Shown here in pieces: positions 28,269 through 36,921 of a DNA stretch of 64,000 bases; within the stretch, counting starts at the first letter, position 1, and every line of letters begins with the position of its first letter. The DNA comes from Psychrobacter immobilis (GTDB lineage Bacteria; Pseudomonadota; Gammaproteobacteria; Pseudomonadales; Moraxellaceae). The notes beneath the pieces were generated by a model. That model ran no database searches. It was not told the origin of the DNA and saw only the letters and a list, made by a program, of their open reading frames with translations. The DNA lies in assembly GCA_904846145.1 (NCBI GenBank), contig CAJGZL010000001.1, positions 248,001 through 312,000 of the forward strand, read 5' to 3'. The position numbers were made by a program, and so were the translations under genes.

Positions 28269-29711
28269 TTATCGCTTAGGCGGATTATCCTTTAACCAAA
28301 GCTGGTTAACGATTTTCAGCTCACGTAACTCTTCAGCCATGATAGATTCACTGATGCCAGGGTATCTAATTCTTGCATAGCTATACAAAGCAATACCAAG
28401 TAATGTCCACCCTATAAAGATCCACCATTCAACACCAATAAGTGCTGAAGGCATACCTGGCATATACAAGGTCAATAAGCCAAAGCTGAGAATAATAGTG
28501 ACTACACCGACAAGCTTGCCTGCTGGTATTTTAAAGGGACGTACCATATCAGGCTCGCGATAACGCAACACCAGAAACGAGATCGCCACGCATGTATAGG
28601 CAATCACAATACCAAAACCGCCGGCATCAACAATCCAAACCAACATCTTACGACCAAATAACGGCGCAAGTGTAGCAAGACCACCTATCAATAAAATAGC
28701 ATTCACAGGGGTGTTGTACTTTGGATGCAGCTTACCTAAAAATGCTGGTAACATCCGTGCCTTAGACATCGCATAAAGCAGACGACTACCACCAATCAAA
28801 AACGCATTCCAGCTGGATAAGATACCGAGTACACCACCAATGACCAGTAAAATGCCTGCCCATTTACCACTCCAGGCGTTGGTCATCGCATCAGCCGTTG
28901 CCAATGTCGAGTTCTCTGCTTGTATTAATGGTAGCGTAGTGCCAACACTCCAAGCCACAGCAACATACCATAATACCGCGATGACGATTGAGATAATCAA
29001 AAACTTACCGATATTAGGACGAGTAAGATCGATCTCTTCTGCGGCTTGTGGAATAACGTCAAACCCTACAAACATAAAGGGTACCATCACGATAACCGCC
29101 ATTACGCCAGCTGCACCACCAATAAACGCAGGTGCTTGTACTGCCGTTGAATTGGCAGGGTTATACAGTATGGCACCAACAAATAGTAATATACCAACGA
29201 ACAAAATACCGACGACTGCGGTTTTTTGGAACCAAGCACTGACCTCCATGCCACGAATATTTAGCCAAGTGACAACTACTGAGCCTAACATCCCTACACC
29301 GACCCAAGTGGCGTAAACATCCCAACCAGCGATAGTCCATAAATATCCTTGGTTATAGTTGGGAATAAAGTATTCAACCACTGTCGGTAGTGCCACCGCT
29401 TCAAATGCTACTACAGAGAAGTAACCAAACAGAATACTCCATGAGCAAATAAAGGAGACGTTAACCCCTAACGCTCGATGCGTATACGTATGCTCACCGC
29501 CAGTAATAGGCATTGACGCTGCCAACTCAGCATAAGTGACCCCAATTAAAATCACTGCCATGCCCCCTAACAAGAATGCTAACATCGCACCCCAAGTTCC
29601 AGCAGCAATAATCCAACCCCCTGCCAAAACGACCCAACCCCAACCAACCATCGCTCCAAATGCTAAGGCGATAATATCAAACACCCCTAGCGATTTTTTT
29701 AATCCAGACAT
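28269..29711 (-). CDS. APC family amino-acid permease
   Basis: Inner-membrane amino-acid/polyamine permease, 480 aa, about 12 helices. The N-terminal helix-1 motif FGAMVGWGWVVLAGGWI and helix-6 motif PFMFVGFDVIPQAAEEID are APC family hallmarks. It lies upstream of gabT/gabD on the same strand but beyond a terminator, so functional linkage to GABA uptake is plausible but unproved. Substrate cannot be read from sequence. Confidence 0.88.
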   Translation of the reverse strand: MSGLKKSLGVFDIIALAFGAMVGWGWVVLAGGWIIAAGTWGAMLAFLLGGMAVILIGVTYAELAASMPITGGEHTYTHRALGVNVSFICSWSILFGYFSVVAFEAVALPTVVEYFIPNYNQGYLWTIAGWDVYATWVGVGMLGSVVVTWLNIRGMEVSAWFQKTAVVGILFVGILLFVGAILYNPANSTAVQAPAFIGGAAGVMAVIVMVPFMFVGFDVIPQAAEEIDLTRPNIGKFLIISIVIAVLWYVAVAWSVGTTLPLIQAENSTLATADAMTNAWSGKWAGILLVIGGVLGILSSWNAFLIGGSRLLYAMSKARMLPAFLGKLHPKYNTPVNAILLIGGLATLAPLFGRKMLVWIVDAGGFGIVIAYTCVAISFLVLRYREPDMVRPFKIPAGKLVGVVTIILSFGLLTLYMPGMPSALIGVEWWIFIGWTLLGIALYSYARIRYPGISESIMAEELRELKIVNQLWLKDNPPKR

Positions 29712-30018
29712 AACTTACTCCTTGTCCTAGTGTCATCCTTGATAAACCAGATTTATAGCTACTAAGCCAGTTTATCGCTTATCAATAGAGCCCATTTTAT
29801 TGATGATAATATCTTCATTACGGTTTATCAGTATTGCTCCTTTATATCGATACTGATAATAGAATAGTACAAACAACAACGGCGTCTTGTCGTGCAAGGC
29901 GCCGTTATTTTACTCAGACCGATATCACACTTAAGGTTATAAGCGCTAAGTAGTGCCTTGCTTAAGATTTAAATTATCAAACCTTATTGCTTATAAATCA
30001 CGGCTTATAAACGACTAC
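29712..30018. other. Intergenic region between gabT end and permease start
   Basis: 307 bases holding the permease promoter region and the gabT terminator (29878-29906). An inverted repeat ATCAGTAT / ATACTGAT (29827-29834, 29850-29857) and the motif GTTTATC, seen twice directly and once inverted, could be operator elements. No gene is seen. Confidence 0.4.
29878..29906 (-). terminator. gabT terminator
   Basis: 12-base arms AACGGCGTCTTG / CAAGGCGCCGTT with one G-T pair and a 5-base loop, followed on the minus strand by GTTGTTTG. Confidence 0.7.
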
Positions 30019-31290
30019 TTATGCAGCGGTTAATATAGTCTTGATAATATCAAGACCTTCTTGCAGTACCTCGTCTTCGACAGTGAGCGGTACCATGACG
30101 CGGATGGCATTGCCATGCATACCACACGATGCTAGTAGTAGCCCGTGCTCAAAAGCTTTGGCTTTTAAATGAGCAGTTGCAGCGGCATCTGGGTTACCTT
30201 CGCTATCGATTATCTCAAAAGCGAGCATCGCACCTTTGTGACGGATATGACCGATACTGCTCAAGCTCATATCTTTTAAGAATTTTTCAATCTTGTCGCC
30301 AATCTCGATACTACGCTCAAGTAGGTTCTCTTCTTCAATCACTTCCATTACAGCAAGAGCCGCCACGCACGCTAATGGATTACCCGAATAAGTACCGCCA
30401 AGACCACCTGTTTGCGGCGCATCCATAATATCAGCGCGACCGATAACAGCAGAGATCGGATAGCCGCCCGCTAGGCTTTTGGCAGCGGTCATCAAATCAG
30501 GCTCAACACCCAATTGCTCAGTGGCAAATAACGTACCGGTTCTAGCAAAGCCACACTGCACTTCATCAAATATCAATACAATGCCATGCTCGTCACAAAT
30601 AGCGCGCAACGCTTTTGCAAATGAGGGCGTCACTTGATGGAAACCACCCTCGCCTTGTACAGGCTCAATGATCATCGCCGCCACCTCACTAGGATCGATA
30701 GACGCTTGGAAAATCATCTCAAGGCTATGCAATGCTTGTGCTTCTGTAACGTTTTGCTCTTCACAAGGAAATAGCGCATGAAAAATAGAGCCTGGCATAG
30801 GGCCAAAGTCTTTTTTGTACGGTATGACTTTACCCGTCAAACCCATACACATTAGCGTACGACCATGCCAGCCACCGACAAAAGAGATAATACCAGGACG
30901 ACCTGTTTTGGCACGGGCGATCTTGATGCAGTTTTCGACCGCCTCTGCGCCAGTGGTCAAAAATAATGCCTTTTTATCACCGCTAATCGGCGCTTTTTCG
31001 CACAGCTTTTCAGCCAGCTCAACATAGCATTCATAGTTGATCATTTGCGCGGCGGTATGAGTAAACTTATCGAGCTGCTCACGGACGCGCTGAGTGATCT
31101 TAGGATGGCTATGACCCGTATTCAGTACCGAGATACCACCAACAAAGTCGATATAGCGATTGCCTTCAACATCCCAAACTTCTGAGTTTTTGGCTTTTTC
31201 TGCAAAGATAGGAAACGCGATGCCAAGTCCAGTGGGTAGTACTGCTTTGCGGCGCTCAAGTAACGATTTATTGGTGGCTGTAGTCGTCAT
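30019..31290 (-). CDS. gabT: 4-aminobutyrate transaminase
   Basis: PLP enzyme transferring the amino group of GABA to 2-oxoglutarate, giving succinate semialdehyde, 423 aa. Class-III aminotransferase features are the start LPTGLGIAFPIFAEKA, GISVLNTGHSHP, FLTTGAEAVENCIKIAR, IFDEVQCGFARTG with the PLP-ring Asp, and the Schiff-base Lys in TAAKSLAGGYP. It lies 67 bases downstream of gabD, whose product takes the aldehyde on to succinate, so the pair is a GABA catabolic operon. Another omega-amino acid such as 5-aminovalerate could also be a substrate. Confidence 0.93.
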   Translation of the reverse strand: MTTTATNKSLLERRKAVLPTGLGIAFPIFAEKAKNSEVWDVEGNRYIDFVGGISVLNTGHSHPKITQRVREQLDKFTHTAAQMINYECYVELAEKLCEKAPISGDKKALFLTTGAEAVENCIKIARAKTGRPGIISFVGGWHGRTLMCMGLTGKVIPYKKDFGPMPGSIFHALFPCEEQNVTEAQALHSLEMIFQASIDPSEVAAMIIEPVQGEGGFHQVTPSFAKALRAICDEHGIVLIFDEVQCGFARTGTLFATEQLGVEPDLMTAAKSLAGGYPISAVIGRADIMDAPQTGGLGGTYSGNPLACVAALAVMEVIEEENLLERSIEIGDKIEKFLKDMSLSSIGHIRHKGAMLAFEIIDSEGNPDAAATAHLKAKAFEHGLLLASCGMHGNAIRVMVPLTVEDEVLQEGLDIIKTILTAA

Positions 31291-31357
31291 AAGAATGTCC
31301 TTTTCTGTATTTTAGATATAAAAGTTATGTGATTAGTGATTTATTTAACGAATAAAG

Positions 31358-32839
31358 CTAGCTGATGTCTGAACACCAGTACTTAGTCACGACATATTCT
31401 TCTATGCCGTATTTTGAGCCTTCGCGGCCAAATCCTGACTGCTTAACGCCACCAAATGGCGCGACTTCAGTAGAAATCATACCCGTATTATGACCGACCA
31501 TACCGTACTCTAAGCTTTCAGTGACGCGCCATGCCCGCGCATAATCACTAGTATAAAAATAAGCAGCTAGGCCATAAATAGTATCGTTAGCGGCATAAAT
31601 AACTTCTTCTTCGCTTGAGAAGGTAAATATCGGTGCGATAGGGCCAAATATCTCTTCACTTGCGATATCCATGTCGCTGCTAATATCGCTGATTACTGTC
31701 GGGTTATAACTGAGCGCTGAGGCATTATTAGTGCTGCCACCAGTGATTAAAGTGGCCCCTTTATCCAAAGCGTCTTTTAGTAATGCTTGTACTTTCTCTA
31801 GTGCTTTTTCATTAATTAGAGGACCGACGTTAACCCCTTCATCTAGCCCATTACCGACTTTTAGCTCAGCGACTTTTTTGATGAAGATGTCTAAGAATTT
31901 TACTTTGATGCTGTCCTGTACATAGACACGGTTGGCACAAACACACGTCTGACCTGCATTGCGATACTTAGAAGCAATCAAGCCATCAGCAGCTTTGTCT
32001 AAATCGGCATCTTCAAAGACGATAAAAGGCGCGTTACCGCCCAGCTCTAGCGATAGCTTTTTGATCGTTGGCGCACACTGCGCCATTAAGGTACGACCGA
32101 CTTCGGTAGACCCTGTAAAGGAGAGTTTATGGATACGCGCATCACCGGTTAGGATGTCGCCGATGACTGAAGACTTACCGGTAACCACTTGAATCACGCC
32201 AGCTGGAATACCCGCTTGCTCAGCTAAAGCAACTATAGCTAGTGCCGAAAACGGAGTTTCGGTAGCAGGCTTGATAATCATCGTACAACCTGCTGCCAGT
32301 GCCGGTGCCGCTTTACGAGTAATCATCGCTGCAGGAAAGTTCCAAGGAGTAATCGCCGCACAAACCCCAGCAGGCTGCTTTAGAATGACATAGCGCAGCT
32401 CTGCTTTGCTAGAAGGAATGACATCACCATAGACTCGTTTGCCTTCTTCAGCGAACCAACGAATAAAACTATTGGCATAACCAATCTCGCCGCGAGATTC
32501 GCTCAGAGGCTTACCTTGCTCAACGGTCATGATAATCGCTAGATCTTCGAGGTTAGCATCAATAAGATCAGCCCACTTCTGTAATAGTGTGCTACGCTCT
32601 TGCGCGGTTTTGGCCGCCCAGGTAACTTGAACCTCGTGAGAATAGCTCACCGCATCATTGACATCTTGGGTCGTCAGGCTTGGAACAGTACCAATGACAT
32701 CGCCACTAAACGGATTGGTGACGTCAATAGTGGCAGCATCACTGGCCGCATACCAGCCATCTTTGATAAGGCACTGCTGCTTAAATAAGCTTGGATCAGA
32801 TAAATTGAATGCTGTTGTTGCTAAGGTGTTTGACATCAA
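31358..32839 (-). CDS. gabD: Succinate-semialdehyde dehydrogenase
   Basis: Aldehyde dehydrogenase oxidising succinate semialdehyde to succinate, most likely NADP-linked, 493 aa. GabD-type motifs are ITPWNFPAAMITRK, KPATETPFSALA, FTGSTEVGR, the catalytic Glu in LELGGNAPF and nucleophile Cys in GQTCVCANRVYVQ. The first two codons are both ATG; either could start. It is the first gene of gabDT. The upstream gap holds operator-like palindromes and the stump of a divergent gene that was probably the regulator. Confidence 0.95.
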   Translation of the reverse strand: MMSNTLATTAFNLSDPSLFKQQCLIKDGWYAASDAATIDVTNPFSGDVIGTVPSLTTQDVNDAVSYSHEVQVTWAAKTAQERSTLLQKWADLIDANLEDLAIIMTVEQGKPLSESRGEIGYANSFIRWFAEEGKRVYGDVIPSSKAELRYVILKQPAGVCAAITPWNFPAAMITRKAAPALAAGCTMIIKPATETPFSALAIVALAEQAGIPAGVIQVVTGKSSVIGDILTGDARIHKLSFTGSTEVGRTLMAQCAPTIKKLSLELGGNAPFIVFEDADLDKAADGLIASKYRNAGQTCVCANRVYVQDSIKVKFLDIFIKKVAELKVGNGLDEGVNVGPLINEKALEKVQALLKDALDKGATLITGGSTNNASALSYNPTVISDISSDMDIASEEIFGPIAPIFTFSSEEEVIYAANDTIYGLAAYFYTSDYARAWRVTESLEYGMVGHNTGMISTEVAPFGGVKQSGFGREGSKYGIEEYVVTKYWCSDIS

Positions 32840-32962
32840 AACGCTCCTTGTCGTTAAGCTTTACTACAAGCTTATAGATTTTATTATTCGTTCGTTTCTA
32901 AAGAATATAAGTTATGATTCAATAAATGATTGATAACCAGTAATTTATTCTATACTATACAT

Positions 32963-32987
32963 TGTTCAATATGCTGAACACGTGTTC
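32963..32987. promoter_or_regulatory. Overlapping palindromes upstream of gabD
   Basis: TGTTCA-N6-TGAACA (32963-32980) overlaps a perfect 12-base palindrome GAACACGTGTTC (32976-32987). It sits in the divergent gap between gabD and the truncated gene at 33092, the usual place for an IclR-type operator. Confidence 0.5.
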
Positions 32988-33091
32988 TATATATGAGACT
33001 CATTATAGGAACGATAGGCTGTACTTTGCAACCTTTATTATTAATATTATTATGATGGCTGTGGTCGCCATTTTTAGGGCATAGGAAATAT

Positions 33092-33144
33092 ATGAGCACT
33101 ACCGCCGTTCCCGCTTTGGACAAGATGACCTATGCTGTCAAATC
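33092..33144 (+). pseudogene. 5' stump of divergent regulator, cut by IS3 element
   Basis: ATG at 33092 follows an AGGA ribosome site eight bases upstream and reads MSTTAVPALDKMTYAVK (17 full codons plus two bases) before the IS left end. The VPALDKM pattern resembles the beginning of IclR-family regulators ahead of their winged helix. Its position divergent from gabD and next to an operator-like palindrome fits a gab regulator. The remainder of the gene is not on the other side of the IS. Family assignment rests on very few residues. Confidence 0.4.
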
Positions 33145-33171
33145 TGTAGACATTGACTTGGGAGATTTTAG

Positions 33172-34044
33172 TTACGCAGCTTGACGATAAAAATCAAACC
33201 ACACCTGTCTTGGCGTTTTATAGCCCAAACCCTTTTGGATTCTAGTCTGGTTATACTCAAGCTCAATATATTTAATGATGTCATTGATAGCTTCGAATCT
33301 CATTTTATAATCCTGATGATACACTAACTCATTTTTCAATATGCCCCAGAAACTCTCTATCGGAGCATTATCAAAGCAATTACCACGTCTGGACATTGAA
33401 CCCTTAAATTTATGCTTCTTAATGATCTTATGATAGTCATAACTACAGTACTGACTGCCTCTATCAGAATGCACAATCAGCTGTTGGTTGGGTCGTTTGT
33501 TCTTGATGGCCATATTGAGTGCACGGCAAACTAAATCTGCTGTCATACGCTTGTGGATAGCATAGCCGACCAGCTCTTTAGTGTAGAGGTCTTTAACACC
33601 TGCTAAGTATAGCCAACCCTCATCTGTCCATATGTAAGTGATGTCACTAACCCAAGCTTCGTTAGGACGACTGGTATCAAATTTTTGATCGAGCAGGTTT
33701 GGATAAATAAACTTGTTATGGTTTGAGTTGGTGGTAACTTTAAAACGCTTGTGACGACGGCAAACAATACCGTATTCTTCTTTAATGCGTCTTACCATGT
33801 ATTGACTGATATGATGGCCTTGCTCTGCAAGATGAGCATGCAATCGCTCACAGCCATAGCGCTGCTTAGTTTCATCATGAGCCACGCGAACCAGCAGCTC
33901 ACACTGGTTGCGGTGGATCTGCTGATTACTAACACCACGATTTATCCAGTTATAATAGCTTGATGGCTTGACATCTAATACGTGACACATACAAGTGATG
34001 CTAAATATTTTCTGGTTATCCTTGATAAAGACGTACCTCATCAA
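33172..34044 (-). CDS. IS3-family transposase OrfB
   Basis: Catalytic half of the IS3 transposase, 290 aa, rve integrase core. The N-terminal HTH_21 region (YGCERLHAHLAEQGHHIS) precedes the DDE core: Asp in WVSDITYIWTDEGWLYLAG, Asp in VHSDRGSQY, and Glu in DNAPIESFWGILKNEL. It overlaps the end of orfA. The independent start would be the TTG at 34044 or the following ATG. Usual expression is a fused OrfAB made by a -1 slip on AAAAAAG (minus strand, near 34072-34078) in orfA. All catalytic residues are present. Confidence 0.93.
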   Translation of the reverse strand: MMRYVFIKDNQKIFSITCMCHVLDVKPSSYYNWINRGVSNQQIHRNQCELLVRVAHDETKQRYGCERLHAHLAEQGHHISQYMVRRIKEEYGIVCRRHKRFKVTTNSNHNKFIYPNLLDQKFDTSRPNEAWVSDITYIWTDEGWLYLAGVKDLYTKELVGYAIHKRMTADLVCRALNMAIKNKRPNQQLIVHSDRGSQYCSYDYHKIIKKHKFKGSMSRRGNCFDNAPIESFWGILKNELVYHQDYKMRFEAINDIIKYIELEYNQTRIQKGLGYKTPRQVWFDFYRQAA

Positions 34045-34337
34045 CTGTGCTTCGCGAAGTACGCCGTGGCCTTTTTTAGAATATCTCTCTCTTCCTGAGC
34101 AACTTTGAGATCACGTTTAAGACGTTTATTCTCTTCTAGTATAGCCATGAGCTCAGGATCATATTCTTTAGTACCGATCAGCTTGCCTTTATCAGCTTTG
34201 TTTTGCCAGTTAGATAAGGTCTGCATGGCGATGCCAAGCTGCTTTGCAGTCGCTGAAACATTGCCCTTATTATCTGCTATCTTTTTAACGGCTTCAGCTT
34301 TGAATGCTGCACTATAGGTTCTGATTTTCTTAGTCAT
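34041..34337 (-). CDS. IS3-family transposase OrfA
   Basis: DNA-binding half, 98 aa. It begins with a helix-turn-helix (AEAVKKIADNKGNVSATAKQ) and ends with a Lys/Glu leucine-zipper segment (LEENKRLKRDLKVAQEERD) and ILKKATAYFAK. The slippery A6G run lies 12 codons before the stop. The ribosome site is GAGGAG upstream of the ATG. Confidence 0.93.
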   Translation of the reverse strand: MTKKIRTYSAAFKAEAVKKIADNKGNVSATAKQLGIAMQTLSNWQNKADKGKLIGTKEYDPELMAILEENKRLKRDLKVAQEERDILKKATAYFAKHS

Positions 34338-34383
34338 GATAAACTCCTCATTGAGTCGTTAGTTTACCAAGTTTGGTTCTACA

Positions 34384-34921
34384 GTTTTTTCAGCATAGCT
34401 CAGTACAATTTTCCGAGTATCTTCCCGAAGATTTGGTTGTAACATCAAGATCTTTTGAAAAGATAAAAATGTTTTATGGTAACTGCTTTGAACATATAAC
34501 TAGTAATATTGAAACTCTTGCCTGCTTAAATAATATTATTCACGGTAGAGACTTTGATCAATTTAAATCTATGGATTTGAAAAAATATAATACAGTAGAT
34601 AAATCGAATAAAGCTAATCCTTTAAAGAACAACTCTACCTATTATAATCTCTTCAAAGATATTGATAGTAAGTTAAGAAATGCATCCCACCACGGTCATA
34701 TTTTTTGTGAGGGAAACACGGTCAAATATAGATTGAACAACAGTCAAGATTACAGAGAAATATCTTATACAGACTATCTAAAAAGATGCACATCAATCTT
34801 TCACTCATTTTGTATTTTAACTGCAATAGAAATTTATTTAGATAAAATTGCTTTTATTGAACATAAGAAAGGTAATGGATTAAATACTTTAGCGCAGGCA
34901 ATAAAGCAAGCTAATTTTTAG
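34384..34921 (+). pseudogene. 5'-truncated AT-rich gene, unknown function
   Basis: Reading frame open from inside the IS right end to 34921, about 178 codons in the flank. It encodes a soluble, Asn/Lys-rich, mostly helical protein (EYLPEDLVVTSRSFEKIKMF, RNASHHGHIFCEGN). No native start or ribosome site is seen; the first possible start is a TTG within the IS end. I take it as the 3' part of a gene whose 5' part was lost when the IS arrived. The base composition is lower in GC than the neighbours, suggesting acquired DNA. Function not recognised. Confidence 0.6.
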
Positions 34922-34989
34922 AAAAACATTACCTTTAACCCTTTATATACTATTGATTACTAAGAATCAAAAATAAAAGAGAAACCAAA

Positions 34990-35091
34990 ATGAAACTCGC
35001 AGAAGCCCTACTGATTCGTAGCGATATGCAAAAAAAGCTCGCTCAGCTTAAAGACCAATTGAAAAATGTAACTTTGTCGCCTATTGGCTAA
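34990..35091 (+). pseudogene. DIP1984-family N-terminal remnant, copy 1
   Basis: 33-codon frame beginning MKLAEALLIRSDMQKKLAQL, the conserved start of DIP1984 (septicolysin-like) proteins, then LKDQLKNV and an abrupt stop. Family members are about 150 aa, so this is a 5' fragment. The leader and start match copy 2 at 36545. Confidence 0.7.
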
Positions 35092-35092
35092 T

Positions 35093-35851
35093 TTAGTTTA
35101 AATCAACCACTTCGTAAATATTATAAGTGGTTTGCGCGATAGGCTGTAATTCTGAATTAAACTGATAAAAACGTACGTCATAACTACCTGCTTGCCAGCC
35201 CTCAGTAGGAATAAAGCTTACCCAATTATGATCACTGTTGGCTGAAATATTTTTTTTCTCAAACAATAGGACTTGGCCTGTCTGATTATTTATCCATTTG
35301 ACGAAGACATATTTGTCGGTAGGGATTTCGCCACGAGTATCAAGATGTGCGTAAATTTTAGCGAATTTAGTAACTTGATTAGTATTAGCACTTACTTCTG
35401 GCATAAAGTAATCAAAACTTACTTTGGCATTACCAACTAGCTTTTGATTATCGTTTTCATTATAAAGCTCTTCAACAGCACGTTCTGCAAAGCGTCTTTT
35501 ATTTTGAATAACGTCGCTGGCGTCTGCTGCCATAAACTTATTTACGTACTGCTCTAGTGCATAATCAGGCATATTATCTATGAGTTGTTTGGCTTGCTGC
35601 TTAGAGTAGTCGTTAGTAGTAAGTTTACCACTGTCGCCTCGTTTGATTATCTGCTGAGATTGTATGACCGCCTCTTTATTAATCTGACCACTTGAATCGT
35701 TTATAGTTTGAACAGGTTGTGTTTCTTGAGAGGTTGTTTGACCAACAAGTACAGCATCCATTTGTTGCTTACTCATCGCAATATATACAACAAAAGCGCC
35801 AAGCAAAAAAGATACTAAAATAGTAAAAAGTGTTGAGACTGTATTCTTCAT
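35093..35851 (-). CDS. Membrane-anchored protein of unknown function
   Basis: 252 aa with one N-terminal transmembrane segment (about residues 5-27, LFTILVSFLLGAFVVYIAM) and the rest probably periplasmic. A Gln/Ser/Thr-rich linker leads to a C-terminal beta-rich domain (about 140-252) with YAHLDTRGEIPTDKYVFVKW and GWQAGSYDVRFYQF, the look of an Ig-like sandwich. No family recognised. It ends two bases after the DIP1984 fragment stop on the other strand and is flanked by the two DIP1984 remnants together with the next gene. Confidence 0.65.
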   Translation of the reverse strand: MKNTVSTLFTILVSFLLGAFVVYIAMSKQQMDAVLVGQTTSQETQPVQTINDSSGQINKEAVIQSQQIIKRGDSGKLTTNDYSKQQAKQLIDNMPDYALEQYVNKFMAADASDVIQNKRRFAERAVEELYNENDNQKLVGNAKVSFDYFMPEVSANTNQVTKFAKIYAHLDTRGEIPTDKYVFVKWINNQTGQVLLFEKKNISANSDHNWVSFIPTEGWQAGSYDVRFYQFNSELQPIAQTTYNIYEVVDLN

Positions 35852-35890
35852 AAAACTGTATTTTTCATAAGAGGTTACTTAAGCTTAAAT

Positions 35891-35922
35891 AAAAAAGGCA
35901 CAACTTAACGAATTGCACCCTT
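35891..35922 (-). terminator. Possible terminator
   Basis: On the minus strand AAGGGTGCAA and TTGTGCCTTT pair with some G-U and are followed by six T, just past the lipoprotein gene. Confidence 0.5.
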
Positions 35923-35944
35923 CTATTAACGATAAATTAATAGC

Positions 35945-36397
35945 TTAACGACAGCTAAAATTGTAGCCGTTCAAATTAATACTACCGCCTGCTTTGATGC
36001 TATTCCCAATACTAGCTCCACCAGTAGAGGAACAAACTAAATTGTATCTCTTGCCCTCGCTATTGTTAAAGCTAGAGATAGGTATTAGACAAGCGCTACC
36101 TTTTTTACCATAGACATTGACACCTTCAGTCTCGCAAGGATTGGTTACAGAAGGATCAATAGGATTAGCTGGATTAGCATCAGTGGCGATTAGCTTGCAG
36201 TTAGCAGCGCAGGTTTTATCGTCTTCACATAGACTATTTGCTTCTCTAGTAGAACACATATATCTATTACCGCTTACTAATGTCTTGTATCCAACGAAGC
36301 CGTTGTTGCTGGCATCTGATGAACTATCACTATCACCACCACAGGCCGACAAAACCAATGCAGAGCAAATGACAAATGAGCTGAGAAATTTTTTCAA
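35945..36397 (-). CDS. Cysteine-rich lipoprotein, unknown function
   Basis: 150-aa predicted lipoprotein: signal MKKFLSSFVICSALVLSAC with lipobox LSAC at Cys19, then a Gly/Asp/Ser tether (GGDSDSSSDAS). The mature part holds eight further cysteines (for instance MCSTREANSLC, TCAANC, PCETEG, NFSCR), so it is likely disulfide-bonded in the periplasm. No domain recognised. A poly-A/T-rich leader precedes it. Together with the membrane protein downstream it forms a small minus-strand pair between two DIP1984 remnants. Confidence 0.65.
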   Translation of the reverse strand: MKKFLSSFVICSALVLSACGGDSDSSSDASNNGFVGYKTLVSGNRYMCSTREANSLCEDDKTCAANCKLIATDANPANPIDPSVTNPCETEGVNVYGKKGSACLIPISSFNNSEGKRYNLVCSSTGGASIGNSIKAGGSINLNGYNFSCR

Positions 36398-36544
36398 TTT
36401 ACAATCCTTATAAAAAGTAAAACAACCAAAATTATGTTGATTATACTTCTAAAATTTTTTAAATTAAACGTTATTCTTAATTTAATTTTTATATCAAAAA
36501 TTATTATCAAGTAAAATAATTTTTAATAATAAGAGAGAACTAAA

Positions 36545-36807
36545 ATGAAACTCGCAGAAGCTCTACTTATCCGTAGCGATATGCAAAAAAGCTCGCTCAA
36601 CTCAAAGGTCGTATCAAAGCCAATGTCAAAGTTCAAAAAGGCGATACGCCATCTGAGGACCCAAACGAGCTTATGATTGACGCTAGCCAACTTATCACTG
36701 AATTGACCGCGTTGATTGAACGGATTCACCGTACTAATGCAGTAGCGCAGACCGATAAAGGCCAGTCGATGCTCTGCATAAGTCACTTATCACAAGTTAC
36801 TATTTAG
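36545..36807 (+). pseudogene. DIP1984-family gene, frameshifted copy 2
   Basis: Starts MKLAEALLIRSDMQK like copy 1, but an A-run of six instead of seven after ATGC shifts the frame (near 36582-36590). Corrected, it continues LKGRIKANVKVQKGD, PSEDPNELMIDASQL and ERIHRTNAVAQTDKGQSM, typical DIP1984 sequence. It ends at 36807, roughly half the normal length, in non-family residues. So this copy is both frameshifted and 3'-truncated. Confidence 0.75.
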
Positions 36808-36921
36808 ACCTTAGTACCAGACACTGACGGTCGGTCTCAATTTATTTTTAATACTCTTCATTATCCTATAAAAATTTTATACTTATGCCATAGATACCAT
36901 CAAATAATAAAGAAAACCATT

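Larger units (their letters stand above)
33145..34383 (-). mobile_element. IS3-family insertion sequence
   Basis: 1239-bp element with orfA and orfB. Imperfect terminal repeats starting TGTAGA match 15 of 23 positions (left end 33145, right end 34383). The flanking bases (aatc left, gttt right) show no target duplication, and the gene stumps on the two sides are unrelated, so the element probably took part in a deletion or recombination. Confidence 0.85.

Noticed and set aside
28840-29316. 158-codon plus-strand frame inside the permease gene
   Set aside because: Antisense to a clear APC permease; Thr/Pro/Ile-rich artefact.
36523-36786. 87-codon minus-strand frame
   Set aside because: Lies antisense to the recognisable DIP1984 remnant and has no start signals.
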